Below are positions 7,332 to 16,358 of a stretch of DNA of 40,046 bases, piece by piece (positions within the stretch are counted from its first letter, which is position 1; each line of letters opens with the position of its first letter). Source of the DNA: JASFUX01 sp050050115 (GTDB taxonomy: Bacteria > Pseudomonadota > Alphaproteobacteria > Caulobacterales > Maricaulaceae). The stretch covers positions 1-40,046 of the forward strand of contig JASFUX010000002.1 in the NCBI GenBank assembly GCA_050050115.1. The letters run 5' to 3'. The notes under the pieces were generated by a model. It searched no databases, was not told the origin of the DNA, and saw nothing but the letters and a program-made list of their open reading frames with translations. Made by a program: the position numbers and the translations under genes.

Positions 7332-9155
7332 ATGCGCAAAATGCTGCTCGCCGCCGCTGCGGGAACCACGATCGCGGCCGCCGCGCCTTTCATGTTTGCT
7401 TCACTCGATCAGGCCGGTCGCACGGTCGCCGTCAATGCGCCCAACCCGGCCTTAGCGGCGCTCAATCCCTTGTTCCTGGCCAACTCCTTATGCGGACGGC
7501 CGACCGAAGGCCGCTGGGCGTCGCGTCGCCAGGCCTTCGTCGCCGCCGCGGCCGCCTACGCCGAGGACGGCCCGATCAGCCAAGCCCCCGGCGACGTGCC
7601 CTTCGTCACGGGTCTCGGCCCGTCGAGCATGTTGATCACCACCTCCGACGTGGACGCCAACCAGTACTTCCAGCAAGGCCTCAGGTACATGCACGGCTTC
7701 AACCACGGCGCGGCGATCGAGTCCTTCCGCGCCGGTCAGGCGCGCGATCCCGAGTGCGCCATGTGCTACTGGGGCGAAGCGATCTCGCTGGGGCCCAACA
7801 TCAACGCGCCGATGGACCCCGCCGACTCGCCGCGCGCCTATGAAGCCGCGCATCAGGCCTACGCCCTCGCGCAAGAGGGCGGCACGGCCGTGGAAAAGGC
7901 GCTGACCGAGGCGCTGCTTGTCCGCTACGAAGAGACCGCGCCTGCGGATCGCACAGCGCTCGACGAAGCCTATCGCGACGCAATGGCCGAGGTCGCCGAT
8001 CAGTTCCTCGACAACGATGAGATCCAAGCCCTCGCCGCCGAGGCGATCATGGACGCTCAGCCGTGGTTCTACTGGGCGGCGGACGGCGTCACGCCCGTCG
8101 GCATGTCGGATGAAGCGATCGACCGTATCGAGACCGTGCTCACCCGCAATCCCGAGCACGTCCCCTCGATCCACCTCTACATCCACCTGACCGAAGCGTC
8201 GGCCGACCCCTGGCGCGCCGAACAGTCGGCGGACAATCTCGTCGGCCTTGCGCCGGCCGCAGGTCACCTCGTGCACATGCCCAGCCACACCTTCTACCGG
8301 ATCGGCCGGTTCCAGGACTCGCTGCAGGCCAACCTCGCCGCGGTGCTCGCCGACGAGGCCTACCTGGCCGAGAACGAAGGCGGCGTGATCTATCGGTACG
8401 GCTACTACACCCACAACATCCACTTCGTGCTCACCTCGGCGCAGATGGCCGGCGATGCGGAGACCGCGCTTGAGATGGCCGAGAAGCTCGACGGCGCGCT
8501 GCCCATGGAAATGGCCTCGGCCGCGCCCTGGGTGACGCCGATCAAAGCCGCGCCGTGGTACGCCCAAGCCCAGTTCGGCGATCCCGAAGACGTGCTGGCC
8601 ATGCCCGCTCCGGACGCCGAGGGCCTGCCGTTCCTCACCGCCGCTTGGCGCTATGCCCGCGGCGAGGCGCAGGCCAAGCTCGGCAACGTCGCCGACGCGG
8701 TCGATGAGGCCCAAGCGATCGCCGAGCTGCGCGAGACGGCCGACTTCACCCCGCTGACCGAAGGCGGCGTGCCGGCGCTCGAGACGCTGGAGATCATGGA
8801 GCACCTGATCCGGGGCCGCGCCGCGGACGCGCAAGGCGATCTGCAGACGGCGATCGAGCACTATCAAGCCGCCGCCGACATCCAGGCGTCCTTGCCTTAC
8901 ACCGAGCCGCCTTATTGGTGGTATCCGGTGCGCCAGACGCTCGCTTCGGCGCTGCTGCGCGCCGGCCGGGCCGAGCACGCCGAGCTGGAGTTCTACCGTA
9001 CGCTGATCGAAAGCCCGGACAATGCGGCGGCCTACTGGGGCCTCGCCCAGGCGCGTCGCGCGCTCGGCGACAACCTCGGCGCCGCGGACGCCATGCGCGG
9101 CTTCAACAACGGCTGGGCCGGCGCACGGAACGCGATGAGCCTGGAAAGGCTTTAG
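7332..9155 (+). CDS. Exported tetratricopeptide-repeat protein
   Basis: The 607-residue product starts MRKMLLAAAAGTTIAAAAPF, a signal peptide, so it should reach the periplasm or beyond. It is alpha-helical with TPR-like pairs, e.g. YFQQGLRYMHGFNHGAAIES followed by a DPECAMCYWG segment, and HLVHMPSHTFYRIGRFQDSL in the middle. These patterns belong to a family of conserved exported TPR proteins in Proteobacteria without a defined role. The C-terminal third (about 470-600) contains further repeats ending near YWGLAQARRALGDN. ATG 7332 follows AGGGA at a fair distance and is where the signal peptide begins; an upstream in-frame codon at 7275 would bury it. The gene stands alone between the AraC-controlled region and a hairpin that precedes purB. 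A scaffolding role in the periplasm is only inference. Confidence 0.82.
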   Translation: MRKMLLAAAAGTTIAAAAPFMFASLDQAGRTVAVNAPNPALAALNPLFLANSLCGRPTEGRWASRRQAFVAAAAAYAEDGPISQAPGDVPFVTGLGPSSMLITTSDVDANQYFQQGLRYMHGFNHGAAIESFRAGQARDPECAMCYWGEAISLGPNINAPMDPADSPRAYEAAHQAYALAQEGGTAVEKALTEALLVRYEETAPADRTALDEAYRDAMAEVADQFLDNDEIQALAAEAIMDAQPWFYWAADGVTPVGMSDEAIDRIETVLTRNPEHVPSIHLYIHLTEASADPWRAEQSADNLVGLAPAAGHLVHMPSHTFYRIGRFQDSLQANLAAVLADEAYLAENEGGVIYRYGYYTHNIHFVLTSAQMAGDAETALEMAEKLDGALPMEMASAAPWVTPIKAAPWYAQAQFGDPEDVLAMPAPDAEGLPFLTAAWRYARGEAQAKLGNVADAVDEAQAIAELRETADFTPLTEGGVPALETLEIMEHLIRGRAADAQGDLQTAIEHYQAAADIQASLPYTEPPYWWYPVRQTLASALLRAGRAEHAELEFYRTLIESPDNAAAYWGLAQARRALGDNLGAADAMRGFNNGWAGARNAMSLERL

Positions 9156-9183
9156 GGTCTTGACCTAACCCAGCACTGAGGAA

Positions 9184-9214
9184 TTTGGCCCCGCCCTTGA
9201 CGGGCGGGGCCAAA
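9184..9214 (+). terminator. 13-bp GC-rich hairpin between the TPR gene and purB
   Basis: TTTGGCCCCGCCC (9184-9196) pairs perfectly with GGGCGGGGCCAAA (9202-9214) around a 5-nt loop. It starts 28 nt after the TPR stop. There is no T-run, so it may act as an attenuating or RNA-protecting hairpin, or as a terminator of the kind common in high-GC genomes. Confidence 0.6.
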
Positions 9215-9257
9215 CCCGGCTCCTTCCCGCGCGAGATCACCTACAAAGGCCCTCGCG

Positions 9258-10565
<1,308 letters not shown>

Positions 10566-10641
10566 CGCGCTGCAGGCTGTCCCCGTCTCCGCCGATCGGT
10601 TACTGACGTCCGCAGCAGCATCAACCTCGGGAGAGGGCGCC

Positions 10642-12027
10642 ATGGCGCACCGCAGCTTTCTTGCCGGACTCGTCGCTTTGCTCGGCGCCTGCCAAAGCGC
10701 GCCGCTTGATCTTGCAGGGGTGGAGCGCTCAGAGGCCGGAGACCGGCCGAACATCGTCGTCATCCTCGCGGACGATCTGGGCTGGGGCGACATCGGTCTG
10801 AACGGATCCGCACTGATCGCGACGCCGAACATCGACCGTATCGGCCGCGAGGGCGTTCGGCTCACCCAGTTCTACGCCGGCTCGAACGTCTGCACGCCGT
10901 CGCGCGCCGCGCTGCTGACCGGCCGCTACCCGATCCGCTCGGGCATGCAGCACGTGATCTTCCCGCACTCCGACGTCGGCATGCCGCCCGAAGAGATCAC
11001 GATCGCCGAGCTGCTGCGCGAAGCTGGTTACGCGACGGGCATGGTCGGCAAATGGCACCTCGGTCACCGCGACGCCTATTGGCCGACCAATCAGGGCTTC
11101 GAGTATTTCTACGGCGTCGCCTACAGCAACGACATGCAGCCATTCGATCTCTACCGTCACAAGACGATCGTGCAATCGCCGGCCGATCAGGACGCGCTGA
11201 CGAACAACTACACGGACGCGGCGACCGCCTTCATCGATGAGCATGCGGACGAACCGTTCTTTCTCTACTTCGCTCAGACCTTTCCGCACCTGCCGCTGCA
11301 TGTCCCCGAAGAGGAAGCGGGCGTTTCGCGCGCCGGTCTTTACGGGGACGTGGTCGAACATCTCGACGACGGCGTGGGCGCGATCCTGGACGCGCTCGAA
11401 GACGCGGGTGTGGCCGACAACACGCTGGTGATAGTTACCTCCGACAACGGCCCCTGGTTCGAGGGCGATCCGGGGCCCTACCGGGATCGCAAGGGCGGTC
11501 GGCACGAAGGCAGCTACCGCGTCCCCTTCCTTGCGCGCTGGCCCGGCGTGATCGAACCCGGCGTCGAGTCCGACGCCATGGCGATGAACATCGATCTCCT
11601 GCCGACGTTCGCTCAGATTGCGGGCGTCAGCCCGCCTGACGACCGCACGATCGACGGCCGCGACATTCTTCCGGTCATGAGAGGCGCGTCCCAATCGCCC
11701 CACGACGTTCTTTTCTTCTTCGACGGGAACGATATCGCGGCGGCGCGCAACGACCGCTTCCGGCTCGTGCTCAGCGTCTACTACCGCACCTTGGATATTC
11801 CGCTCGAGCAGTACGGCGCGACGCTCCTGTTCGATCTCGAGCGAGACCCCGAAGAACGCTACTCCTTCGTGCGCGACCGTCCGGACGTCGTTGAAGACTT
11901 GCTCGCGCGCGTGAACTCGATGCGGGCGGAGACCGCCGAACTGGTCAGGCCGCCGATTAGCTCCACGCCGCCGGCCGGCGAAGACGTCGAGATTGGCCCG
12001 GTGCTGAGCGAAGAGGACGACGGCTGA
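10642..12027 (+). CDS. Lipoprotein sulfatase (formylglycine type)
   Basis: The 461-residue product starts MAHRSFLAGLVALLGAC, a lipoprotein signal with lipobox LGAC, so Cys17 should be lipidated. The mature part is a sulfatase: NIVVILADDLGWGDIG (37-52) supplies the two metal-binding Asp residues, and NVCTPSRAALLTGR (82-95) holds the C-x-P-S-R signature. Cys84 would be converted to formylglycine by an FGE or anSME enzyme encoded elsewhere. VGKWHLGH, SDNGPW and RKGGRHEGSYRVPFL are further active-site segments typical of arylsulfatase A/N-acetylgalactosamine-sulfatase relatives. It should hydrolyse sulfate esters, possibly of algal polysaccharides, at the cell envelope. ATG 10642 follows GGGAGAGGG; the frame is open further upstream only through the end of purB. 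A short remnant that resembles a TonB receptor end follows it directly. Confidence 0.93.
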   Translation: MAHRSFLAGLVALLGACQSAPLDLAGVERSEAGDRPNIVVILADDLGWGDIGLNGSALIATPNIDRIGREGVRLTQFYAGSNVCTPSRAALLTGRYPIRSGMQHVIFPHSDVGMPPEEITIAELLREAGYATGMVGKWHLGHRDAYWPTNQGFEYFYGVAYSNDMQPFDLYRHKTIVQSPADQDALTNNYTDAATAFIDEHADEPFFLYFAQTFPHLPLHVPEEEAGVSRAGLYGDVVEHLDDGVGAILDALEDAGVADNTLVIVTSDNGPWFEGDPGPYRDRKGGRHEGSYRVPFLARWPGVIEPGVESDAMAMNIDLLPTFAQIAGVSPPDDRTIDGRDILPVMRGASQSPHDVLFFFDGNDIAAARNDRFRLVLSVYYRTLDIPLEQYGATLLFDLERDPEERYSFVRDRPDVVEDLLARVNSMRAETAELVRPPISSTPPAGEDVEIGPVLSEEDDG

Positions 12028-12074
12028 TGATTAGCGAAACCTACATCGGCGTCCGCGTCAGCATTCCGTTCTAG
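12027..12074 (+). pseudogene. Possible C-terminal scar of a TonB-dependent receptor
   Basis: An ATG overlapping the sulfatase stop (TGATG) opens a 15-codon frame, MISETYIGVRVSIPF, that ends in TAG 2 nt before the next gene. The pattern of alternating hydrophobics ending in a terminal Phe is that of the last beta strand of an outer-membrane receptor, where C-terminal Phe is needed for barrel assembly. It could be what is left after a deletion joined a sulfatase gene to its receptor neighbour. A translated 15-residue peptide, or chance, are alternatives. The match is by eye over a very short stretch. Confidence 0.3.
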
Positions 12075-12076
12075 AA

Positions 12077-12640
12077 ATGACCACCTGGATCGCCCTCCTC
12101 CGCGCCGTCAACGTCGGCAATCGCCGCGTGAAGATGGCGGACCTCAAGGCGCTGCTCGCCGACGCAGGCCTCGCCGAGCCCGAAACGCACGTGCAGTCCG
12201 GCAACGTCGTCTTCGGCTCCAAAATCAAGAGCCGCGACAAGCTCGCCAAGACGATCGAGGACGCCATCGAAGCCGGTTGCGGGTTTCATGCTCCCGCGAT
12301 CTTGCGCACCGCCGAAGAGATCGCTGCAACGCTCGCGGCCAATCCGTTCAAGGAGAAAGAAGCGCCGAACCCGAGCTGGCTGGTCGTCCAGTTCGACAAG
12401 ATTCCGCCGAACGCCGCCGCGCTCAAGTCCTTCGCGAAGACCTACGACGGCCCCGAGATCATCCGCGTCCCGAAGCCTTCACCCAAAGCGATCGGCGAGG
12501 CTTTCATCTACTACCCTGAAGGGATCGGCCGCTCGAATCTCGGCCCGGCGTTGTCGAAGGCGAAGGTCCCTCTGCCCGGCACGGCGCGGAACATCAAAGT
12601 CGTCGCCGCACTCGCCGAGATGGCGGCTGCGCGGAGTTAG
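12077..12640 (+). CDS. DUF1697 family protein
   Basis: The 187-residue product begins MTTWIALLRAVNVGNRRVKM, followed by MADLKALLADAGL and THVQSGNVVF, the conserved start of DUF1697. Its second half carries FIYYPEGIGRSNLG and the PLPGTARN-type segment near residue 170, seen at the end of this family. The family is cytoplasmic, single-domain and of unknown function; no catalytic residues can be assigned. It starts 2 nt after the small receptor-like remnant and about 50 nt after the sulfatase stop, so it may be co-transcribed with the sulfatase. There is no good Shine-Dalgarno before ATG 12077, which fits translational coupling. Confidence 0.9.
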   Translation: MTTWIALLRAVNVGNRRVKMADLKALLADAGLAEPETHVQSGNVVFGSKIKSRDKLAKTIEDAIEAGCGFHAPAILRTAEEIAATLAANPFKEKEAPNPSWLVVQFDKIPPNAAALKSFAKTYDGPEIIRVPKPSPKAIGEAFIYYPEGIGRSNLGPALSKAKVPLPGTARNIKVVAALAEMAAARS

Positions 12641-12681
12641 GGTCTGGCGTGATCGCGCTCCGTTCTCTAACAACAGCCGCC

Positions 12682-13041
12682 ATGAACGCCCGCGCGCTCT
12701 CCTTCGCCGCCCTCATGCTGCTCTTTGCGTGTTCGCCCGAGACGAGCAATCGCCTTGGTGGCTTGGCTTGCATGAGCCTTCTTGCCGATCAGGGGATCGA
12801 TCCATTCTACCTCTCCCGCGAAGAGATCAGCGTCAATCCGACGCTTGGCGACGTGATCTGGTACTGCGCGTTTACTGAAGACGCCGCAGAGGCGGACGCC
12901 GCTTGCCCCTACGACGATGCTGCGATCATCGAGTTCACCGACGAAGCCCGGGTGCGCTACTTCGCTCACTTTGCCGCGTCTCCAATCGCCCCAGTCGGCG
13001 AGATCTTTTGCATCCTACCCAGACCTCGCAGACTGGATTGA
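12682..13041 (+). CDS. Small predicted lipoprotein, C-terminus possibly frameshifted
   Basis: The 119-residue product starts MNARALSFAALMLLFAC, a lipoprotein signal with lipobox LFAC (Cys17). The mature part is short and acidic, with several further Cys residues (e.g. WYCAF, DAACPYDD). I do not recognise a family. An in-frame GTG at 12649 would put 11 residues before the signal, so I prefer ATG 12682 although its Shine-Dalgarno is poor. At 13006-13009 a TTTT run precedes the C-terminus. In the annotated frame the product ends CILPRPRRLD, whereas shifting by one base gives SYPDLADWIELQASNSIW, which looks more protein-like. The gene may therefore be frameshifted near its end. Confidence 0.55.
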   Translation: MNARALSFAALMLLFACSPETSNRLGGLACMSLLADQGIDPFYLSREEISVNPTLGDVIWYCAFTEDAAEADAACPYDDAAIIEFTDEARVRYFAHFAASPIAPVGEIFCILPRPRRLD

Positions 13042-13304
13042 GCTGCAAGCGTCCAACTCGATCTGGCGCAGATCACTCCGCCCAAGGTGCGTTTCCGAGC
13101 TCTGCACGCACAACACCCCGTCGCCGACTGAGCGTCTCGATCAGCTCTGGGGGCGCCGCGAGCATCGATCTGGCGCGGACAATCGCCGCCCGCTCGACAC
13201 GGACAGGCGATATGCTTGCGGGTCTGACGCGAACGTGACTTTTCCGCGGATAGGCGTTCCGGGTTAAGCTGTACGCGTCGCCGCCACGAACTTGAGGACC
13301 GACC
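13042..13304. other. Intergenic stretch, nothing recognised
   Basis: The 263 nt between the small lipoprotein and the thioredoxin-like gene hold only short frames with poor composition. The first 50 or so bases might be the frameshifted end of the lipoprotein. The promoter of the thioredoxin-like gene should lie in the last 100 nt, but no clear boxes stand out. Confidence 0.4.
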
Positions 13305-13754
13305 ATGCTGCGCCGCGCACTCTTTCCTGCTTTCCTCGCGCTCGCCGTCGCGGCCGTGGCGTTCTGGCCGGGCCCCTCGCAAGGCCAGACCGAGCCGTCC
13401 GAAGACCGCACCGTCGTGGCGGCCTTCTTTTCCTCGAACTTCTGCGCCGCCTGCCGAATCCTCGAACCAAGGCTCGCCGACGTGCTGCCCGACTACGAAG
13501 ACCGCCCGATCGACTACGTGAAGCTGAACCAGACGTTTTCCGTCGTCACCGGCGGCCGCATCCGCGATCTCGCCGAGCGGCACGGCGTAGGCGAGCTCTA
13601 CGACGACCTCAAAGGCGCGACCGGCCTCGTCGCCCTCGTCGATCCCCGCGACGGCCAGGTGATCGAGATCATCACCGTCGACTATGGCCGCGAAAACATT
13701 CGCGACGCCTTCGACCGCGCGCTGATGACGGTGAACGCGCGCGAAATCGGTTGA
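13305..13754 (+). CDS. Exported thioredoxin-like protein with a CAAC motif
   Basis: The 149-residue product starts with a signal peptide or membrane anchor (MLRRALFPAFLALAVAAVAF). The thioredoxin-type segment VVAAFFSSNFCAACRILEPR (about 37-56) has a CxxC active-site pair, Cys47 and Cys50, with the dipeptide AA in place of the GP of thioredoxin. Later segments (GLVALVDPRDGQVIEIITVD) fit the beta strands of the fold, though the cis-Pro loop is not obvious. It should act in the periplasm on thiol/disulfide exchange; the partner is unknown. GAGGA lies 8 nt before ATG 13305. It stands alone, followed by a carbonic anhydrase gene with a separate candidate promoter. Confidence 0.8.
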   Translation: MLRRALFPAFLALAVAAVAFWPGPSQGQTEPSEDRTVVAAFFSSNFCAACRILEPRLADVLPDYEDRPIDYVKLNQTFSVVTGGRIRDLAERHGVGELYDDLKGATGLVALVDPRDGQVIEIITVDYGRENIRDAFDRALMTVNAREIG

Positions 13755-13768
13755 GATTCCGGTTCTGC

Positions 13769-13797
13769 TTGGCGTTTTTCGCCAAAGCTCTTAATCG
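13769..13797 (+). promoter_or_regulatory. Candidate promoter for the carbonic anhydrase gene, overlapping a hairpin
   Basis: TTGGCG (13769-13774) and TAATCG (13792-13797) are 17 nt apart. The -35 is also the left arm of a small hairpin, TTGGCG-TTTTT-CGCCAA (13769-13785), which starts 15 nt after the thioredoxin-like stop and could be a weak terminator instead. Both readings are possible. Confidence 0.4.
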
Positions 13798-13842
13798 CTT
13801 GTCGTCGGCGGGTTCCATACCCGCAGCTGACGACGAGGCCCC

Positions 13843-14490
13843 ATGCGCGACATTCCCGAGTTGATCGACGGCTACCGGCGGTTTCTCGCCGGCCGCTACC
13901 AAGAGGAGGCGGCGCTCTACCAAGCGCTGGCCCGCGAAGGCCAATCGCCTAAGACGATGATCCTCTCCTGCTGCGACAGCCGGGCGGACCCGGCGGCGAT
14001 TTTCAGCGCCCGGCCCGGCGAGCTATTCGTCGCCCGCAACGTCGCCAATCTGATCCCGCCCTACGAACCGCCCAAGCACGACGACGAAGGCGGCTACCGC
14101 GGCGCGAGCACGGCGCTCGAGTTCGCCGTCACCGTCCTTGAGGTGGAGAACGTCGTGGTCATGGGCCACGGCCGCTGCGGCGGCGTGCAGGCGTTCATCG
14201 AGGCCGCGACCGGGGGCGAGGCGAACGCCGGCGAGTTCATCTCTCACTGGATGGCGCTGTTGGAGCCCGCCTGGGCCGCGGTGCCGCCCGAGACGGCGGG
14301 AGCAGCCCGCCAGCAAGCGCTCGAGTTCGCTTCGATCCGGCAATCGATTGAAAACTTAGAGACTTTCCCGTTTATCCACAGCCGGACAAAAGCCGGAACA
14401 TTACGGCTGCGCGGTGCCTATTTCGACATCGCCGACGGGAAACTGCTGTCGATGGATCCCCTGACAGGGGAATTTGCGGCGGTCGAGTAG
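13843..14490 (+). CDS. Beta-class carbonic anhydrase
   Basis: The 215-residue product has the zinc and catalytic motifs of beta-carbonic anhydrases. SCCDSRADP (42-50) supplies zinc ligand Cys43 and the Asp45-Arg47 dyad, and VVMGHGRCGG (105-114) supplies His109 and Cys112. ARPGELFVARNVANLIPPY (56-74) is the conserved segment between them. The enzyme interconverts CO2 and bicarbonate in the cytoplasm; bicarbonate feeds carboxylations such as that of purine synthesis, whose genes follow. The gene stops 2 nt before the stop of the convergent zeta-inhibitor gene. Length is normal for the family and all key residues are present. Confidence 0.96.
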   Translation: MRDIPELIDGYRRFLAGRYQEEAALYQALAREGQSPKTMILSCCDSRADPAAIFSARPGELFVARNVANLIPPYEPPKHDDEGGYRGASTALEFAVTVLEVENVVVMGHGRCGGVQAFIEAATGGEANAGEFISHWMALLEPAWAAVPPETAGAARQQALEFASIRQSIENLETFPFIHSRTKAGTLRLRGAYFDIADGKLLSMDPLTGEFAAVE

Positions 14491-14492
14491 GC

Positions 14493-14816
14493 CTAGCCTT
14501 CGCCCCGAACCTGCTCTCGCGCGGTGTGGAGCAGGTCTTCCATCTGCCGGCGGATCTGGTGATCGGACTGATCGATGCTCTTGGCGTCGAAATCCCCGCG
14601 AATCTTGCGGAAAACGTCCTCGTCGCCGACTTCCTCGAAATCGGCTTTGACGACCTCTTTCGAGTAGGCCTCGGCGTCGGCGCCGGCGAGCCCCATCAAC
14701 TCGGCCGCCCACAACCCCAAAAGCTTGTTCCGGCGAACCGTCGCCTTGAACTCAAGTTCTTGATCGTGAACGAATTTTCGCTCTTGGCCCTTCTCGCGGT
14801 CGTCAAACTGGCTCAT
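14493..14816 (-). CDS. F1Fo-ATPase inhibitor zeta (DUF1476)
   Basis: The 107-residue product matches DUF1476, described in Paracoccus denitrificans as the zeta subunit that inhibits ATP hydrolysis by the F1Fo-ATP synthase in alphaproteobacteria. The conserved N-terminal inhibitory region begins MSQFDDREKGQERKFVHDQE, and the core is RRNKLLGLWAAELMGL (28-43). The C-terminal half (DFEEVGDEDVFRKIRGDF) forms the helical bundle of the family. ATG 14816 has GGAG upstream. It is divergent from purC (277-nt spacer), an arrangement I associate with many alphaproteobacteria. It supports the taxonomic placement. Confidence 0.92.
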   Translation of the reverse strand: MSQFDDREKGQERKFVHDQELEFKATVRRNKLLGLWAAELMGLAGADAEAYSKEVVKADFEEVGDEDVFRKIRGDFDAKSIDQSDHQIRRQMEDLLHTAREQVRGEG

Positions 14817-14971
14817 TGGCGGCGGTCTCCAATACTCGTCCCGCGGGCCGGTTTCGAGGCGCGCGGGAAACGTCCCATCCCTTTGATTTTCTAGCCCGCC
14901 GCCGAGCCCCGATCAACGCGCCAAAGGCCGCCGAAAGGCCGTTTGAGCGCGACCCGGAGCCGCGCCCCGCG

Positions 14972-15001
14972 TTGGCGCTTGGAGCGGTTTTTGGCTAACC
15001 T
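14972..15001 (+). promoter_or_regulatory. Tentative purC promoter
   Basis: TTGGCG (14972-14977) and TAACCT (14996-15001) are 18 nt apart in the zeta-purC spacer and would give a leader of about 85 nt. The boxes are only moderate matches. No purine riboswitch or PurR-like site is recognisable in the spacer. Confidence 0.3.
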
Positions 15002-15093
15002 CGGCCCCCGAGTCGCCGCGGGGCGGATCTGCGCGCTGAACCAAAGCGCCGCCTGATCCGCTCCGCGCAGGCGTTTTTGGCCGAGGTGCTCTG

Positions 15094-15858
15094 ATGAGCC
15101 GACGCAAGAAGATCTACGAAGGCAAGGCGAAGATCCTCTACGAAGGACCTGAGCCGGGCACCCTCGTGGCGCACTTCAAGGACGACGCCACCGCGTTCAA
15201 CAACCAAAAGCGCGGCACCCTCGACGGCAAGGGCGTGCTCAACAACCGCATCTCCGAGTTCATCATGGAGCGGCTGAACGGCGTGGGGGTGCCGACCCAC
15301 TTCATCCGCCGGCTCAACATGCGCGAGCAGCTCATCCGCGAGGTCGAGATCATCCCGATCGAGGTGGTCTGCCGGAACGTCGCGGCCGGCTCGATCTCCC
15401 AGCGCCTGGGACTTGAAGAAGGCCAGCCGCTGCCCCGCTCGATCGTCGAGTTCTACTACAAGGCCGACGAACTCAATGACCCGATGGTGGCCGAGGAGCA
15501 CATCACCGCGTTCAACTGGGCCTCGACCCAGGAGATCGACGACATCATGGCGATGACCTTGCGGGTGAACGATTTTCTTTCCGGCCTGTTCGCCGCGGTC
15601 GGCATCCGGCTGATCGACTTCAAGATCGAGTTCGGCCGGCTTTACGAGGGGGACATGGTCCGCGTCGTCCTCGCCGACGAGATCAGCCCGGACTCCTGCC
15701 GGCTGTGGGACATGGTCACCAACGAGAAGATGGACAAAGACCGTTTCCGCCGCGACCTCGGCAACGTCACCGAAGCCTACGCGGAGGTCGCGCGCCGGCT
15801 CGGAATCATGAAAGAGGCTCCGCCTAATCTTAAGGTCGTCGGCGAGGACGCGGATTAG
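15094..15858 (+). CDS. purC: Phosphoribosylaminoimidazole-succinocarboxamide synthase
   Basis: The 254-residue product is SAICAR synthetase. KIYEGKAKILYEG (6-18) is the ATP-binding start, FKDDATAFN (28-36) follows it, and LPRSIVEFYYK with LNDPM (113-131) is the family signature. It joins CAIR and aspartate using ATP in purine synthesis. ATG 15094 has GAGGTG 6 nt upstream. It heads the purC-purS-purQ-purL series; the spacer to purS is 168 nt. Length and motifs are normal. Confidence 0.97.
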   Translation: MSRRKKIYEGKAKILYEGPEPGTLVAHFKDDATAFNNQKRGTLDGKGVLNNRISEFIMERLNGVGVPTHFIRRLNMREQLIREVEIIPIEVVCRNVAAGSISQRLGLEEGQPLPRSIVEFYYKADELNDPMVAEEHITAFNWASTQEIDDIMAMTLRVNDFLSGLFAAVGIRLIDFKIEFGRLYEGDMVRVVLADEISPDSCRLWDMVTNEKMDKDRFRRDLGNVTEAYAEVARRLGIMKEAPPNLKVVGEDAD

Positions 15859-16026
15859 TTTCTCGCCAAGACGGCCAAGCGCAAGGGGCTGGGCCGTCAT
15901 GAGACCTGTGAAGCGTTCCGTCATCCACTCCCGCCGGCGCGCTCGCGCCCGCGCCTGGTTTGGGGTATCAGCTGCACGCAAGGAGGCTGGCCGCACCGGT
16001 CAGTTGTCGGCGACGGAGCGCAAATC

Positions 16027-16269
16027 TTGAAAGCGATCGTCCGTGTAGATTTGAAGCCCGGCGTGCTCGACCCCCAGGGCAAGGCCGTCGCCCACGCGCT
16101 TCAAGGGCTCGGCTTCAACGAAGTTGAGAACGCGCGCCAGGGCAAGGTGATCGAGCTTGACCTCAAAGACGCCGACCCGGCGGCTGCCGAGGCGCGGGTG
16201 AAAGAAATGTGCGAGGCCCTGCTCGCGAACACGGTGATCGAGCGGTACGAGATCGAGATCGCCGCCTAG
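16027..16269 (+). CDS. purS: FGAM synthetase subunit PurS, TTG start
   Basis: The 80-residue product matches PurS: KAIVRVDLKPGVLDPQGKAV (2-21), then ALQGLGF and VENARQGKVIELDL. PurS bridges PurL and PurQ and channels ammonia in the three-part FGAM synthetase. The start is TTG at 16027, with GGAG 9 nt upstream; no in-frame ATG is available, and the PurS fold begins at this residue, so the rare start is well supported. It may lower expression relative to PurL. The next gene, a membrane protein, separates it from purQ. Confidence 0.94.
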   Translation: MKAIVRVDLKPGVLDPQGKAVAHALQGLGFNEVENARQGKVIELDLKDADPAAAEARVKEMCEALLANTVIERYEIEIAA

Positions 16270-16358
16270 GGCTTCGCTTCTTCATTTCAGGTTCCACGGA
16301 TCCAAACGCCGTCGAGCGCGCATCGAATCTCATGTGAGAGTCATGCTCGGAGGCGGTC

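Noticed and set aside
10642..14490. Possible sulfated-glycan utilisation locus around the sulfatase
   Set aside because: No glycoside hydrolase, intact receptor or transporter accompanies it in the window; only a receptor-like scar is present.
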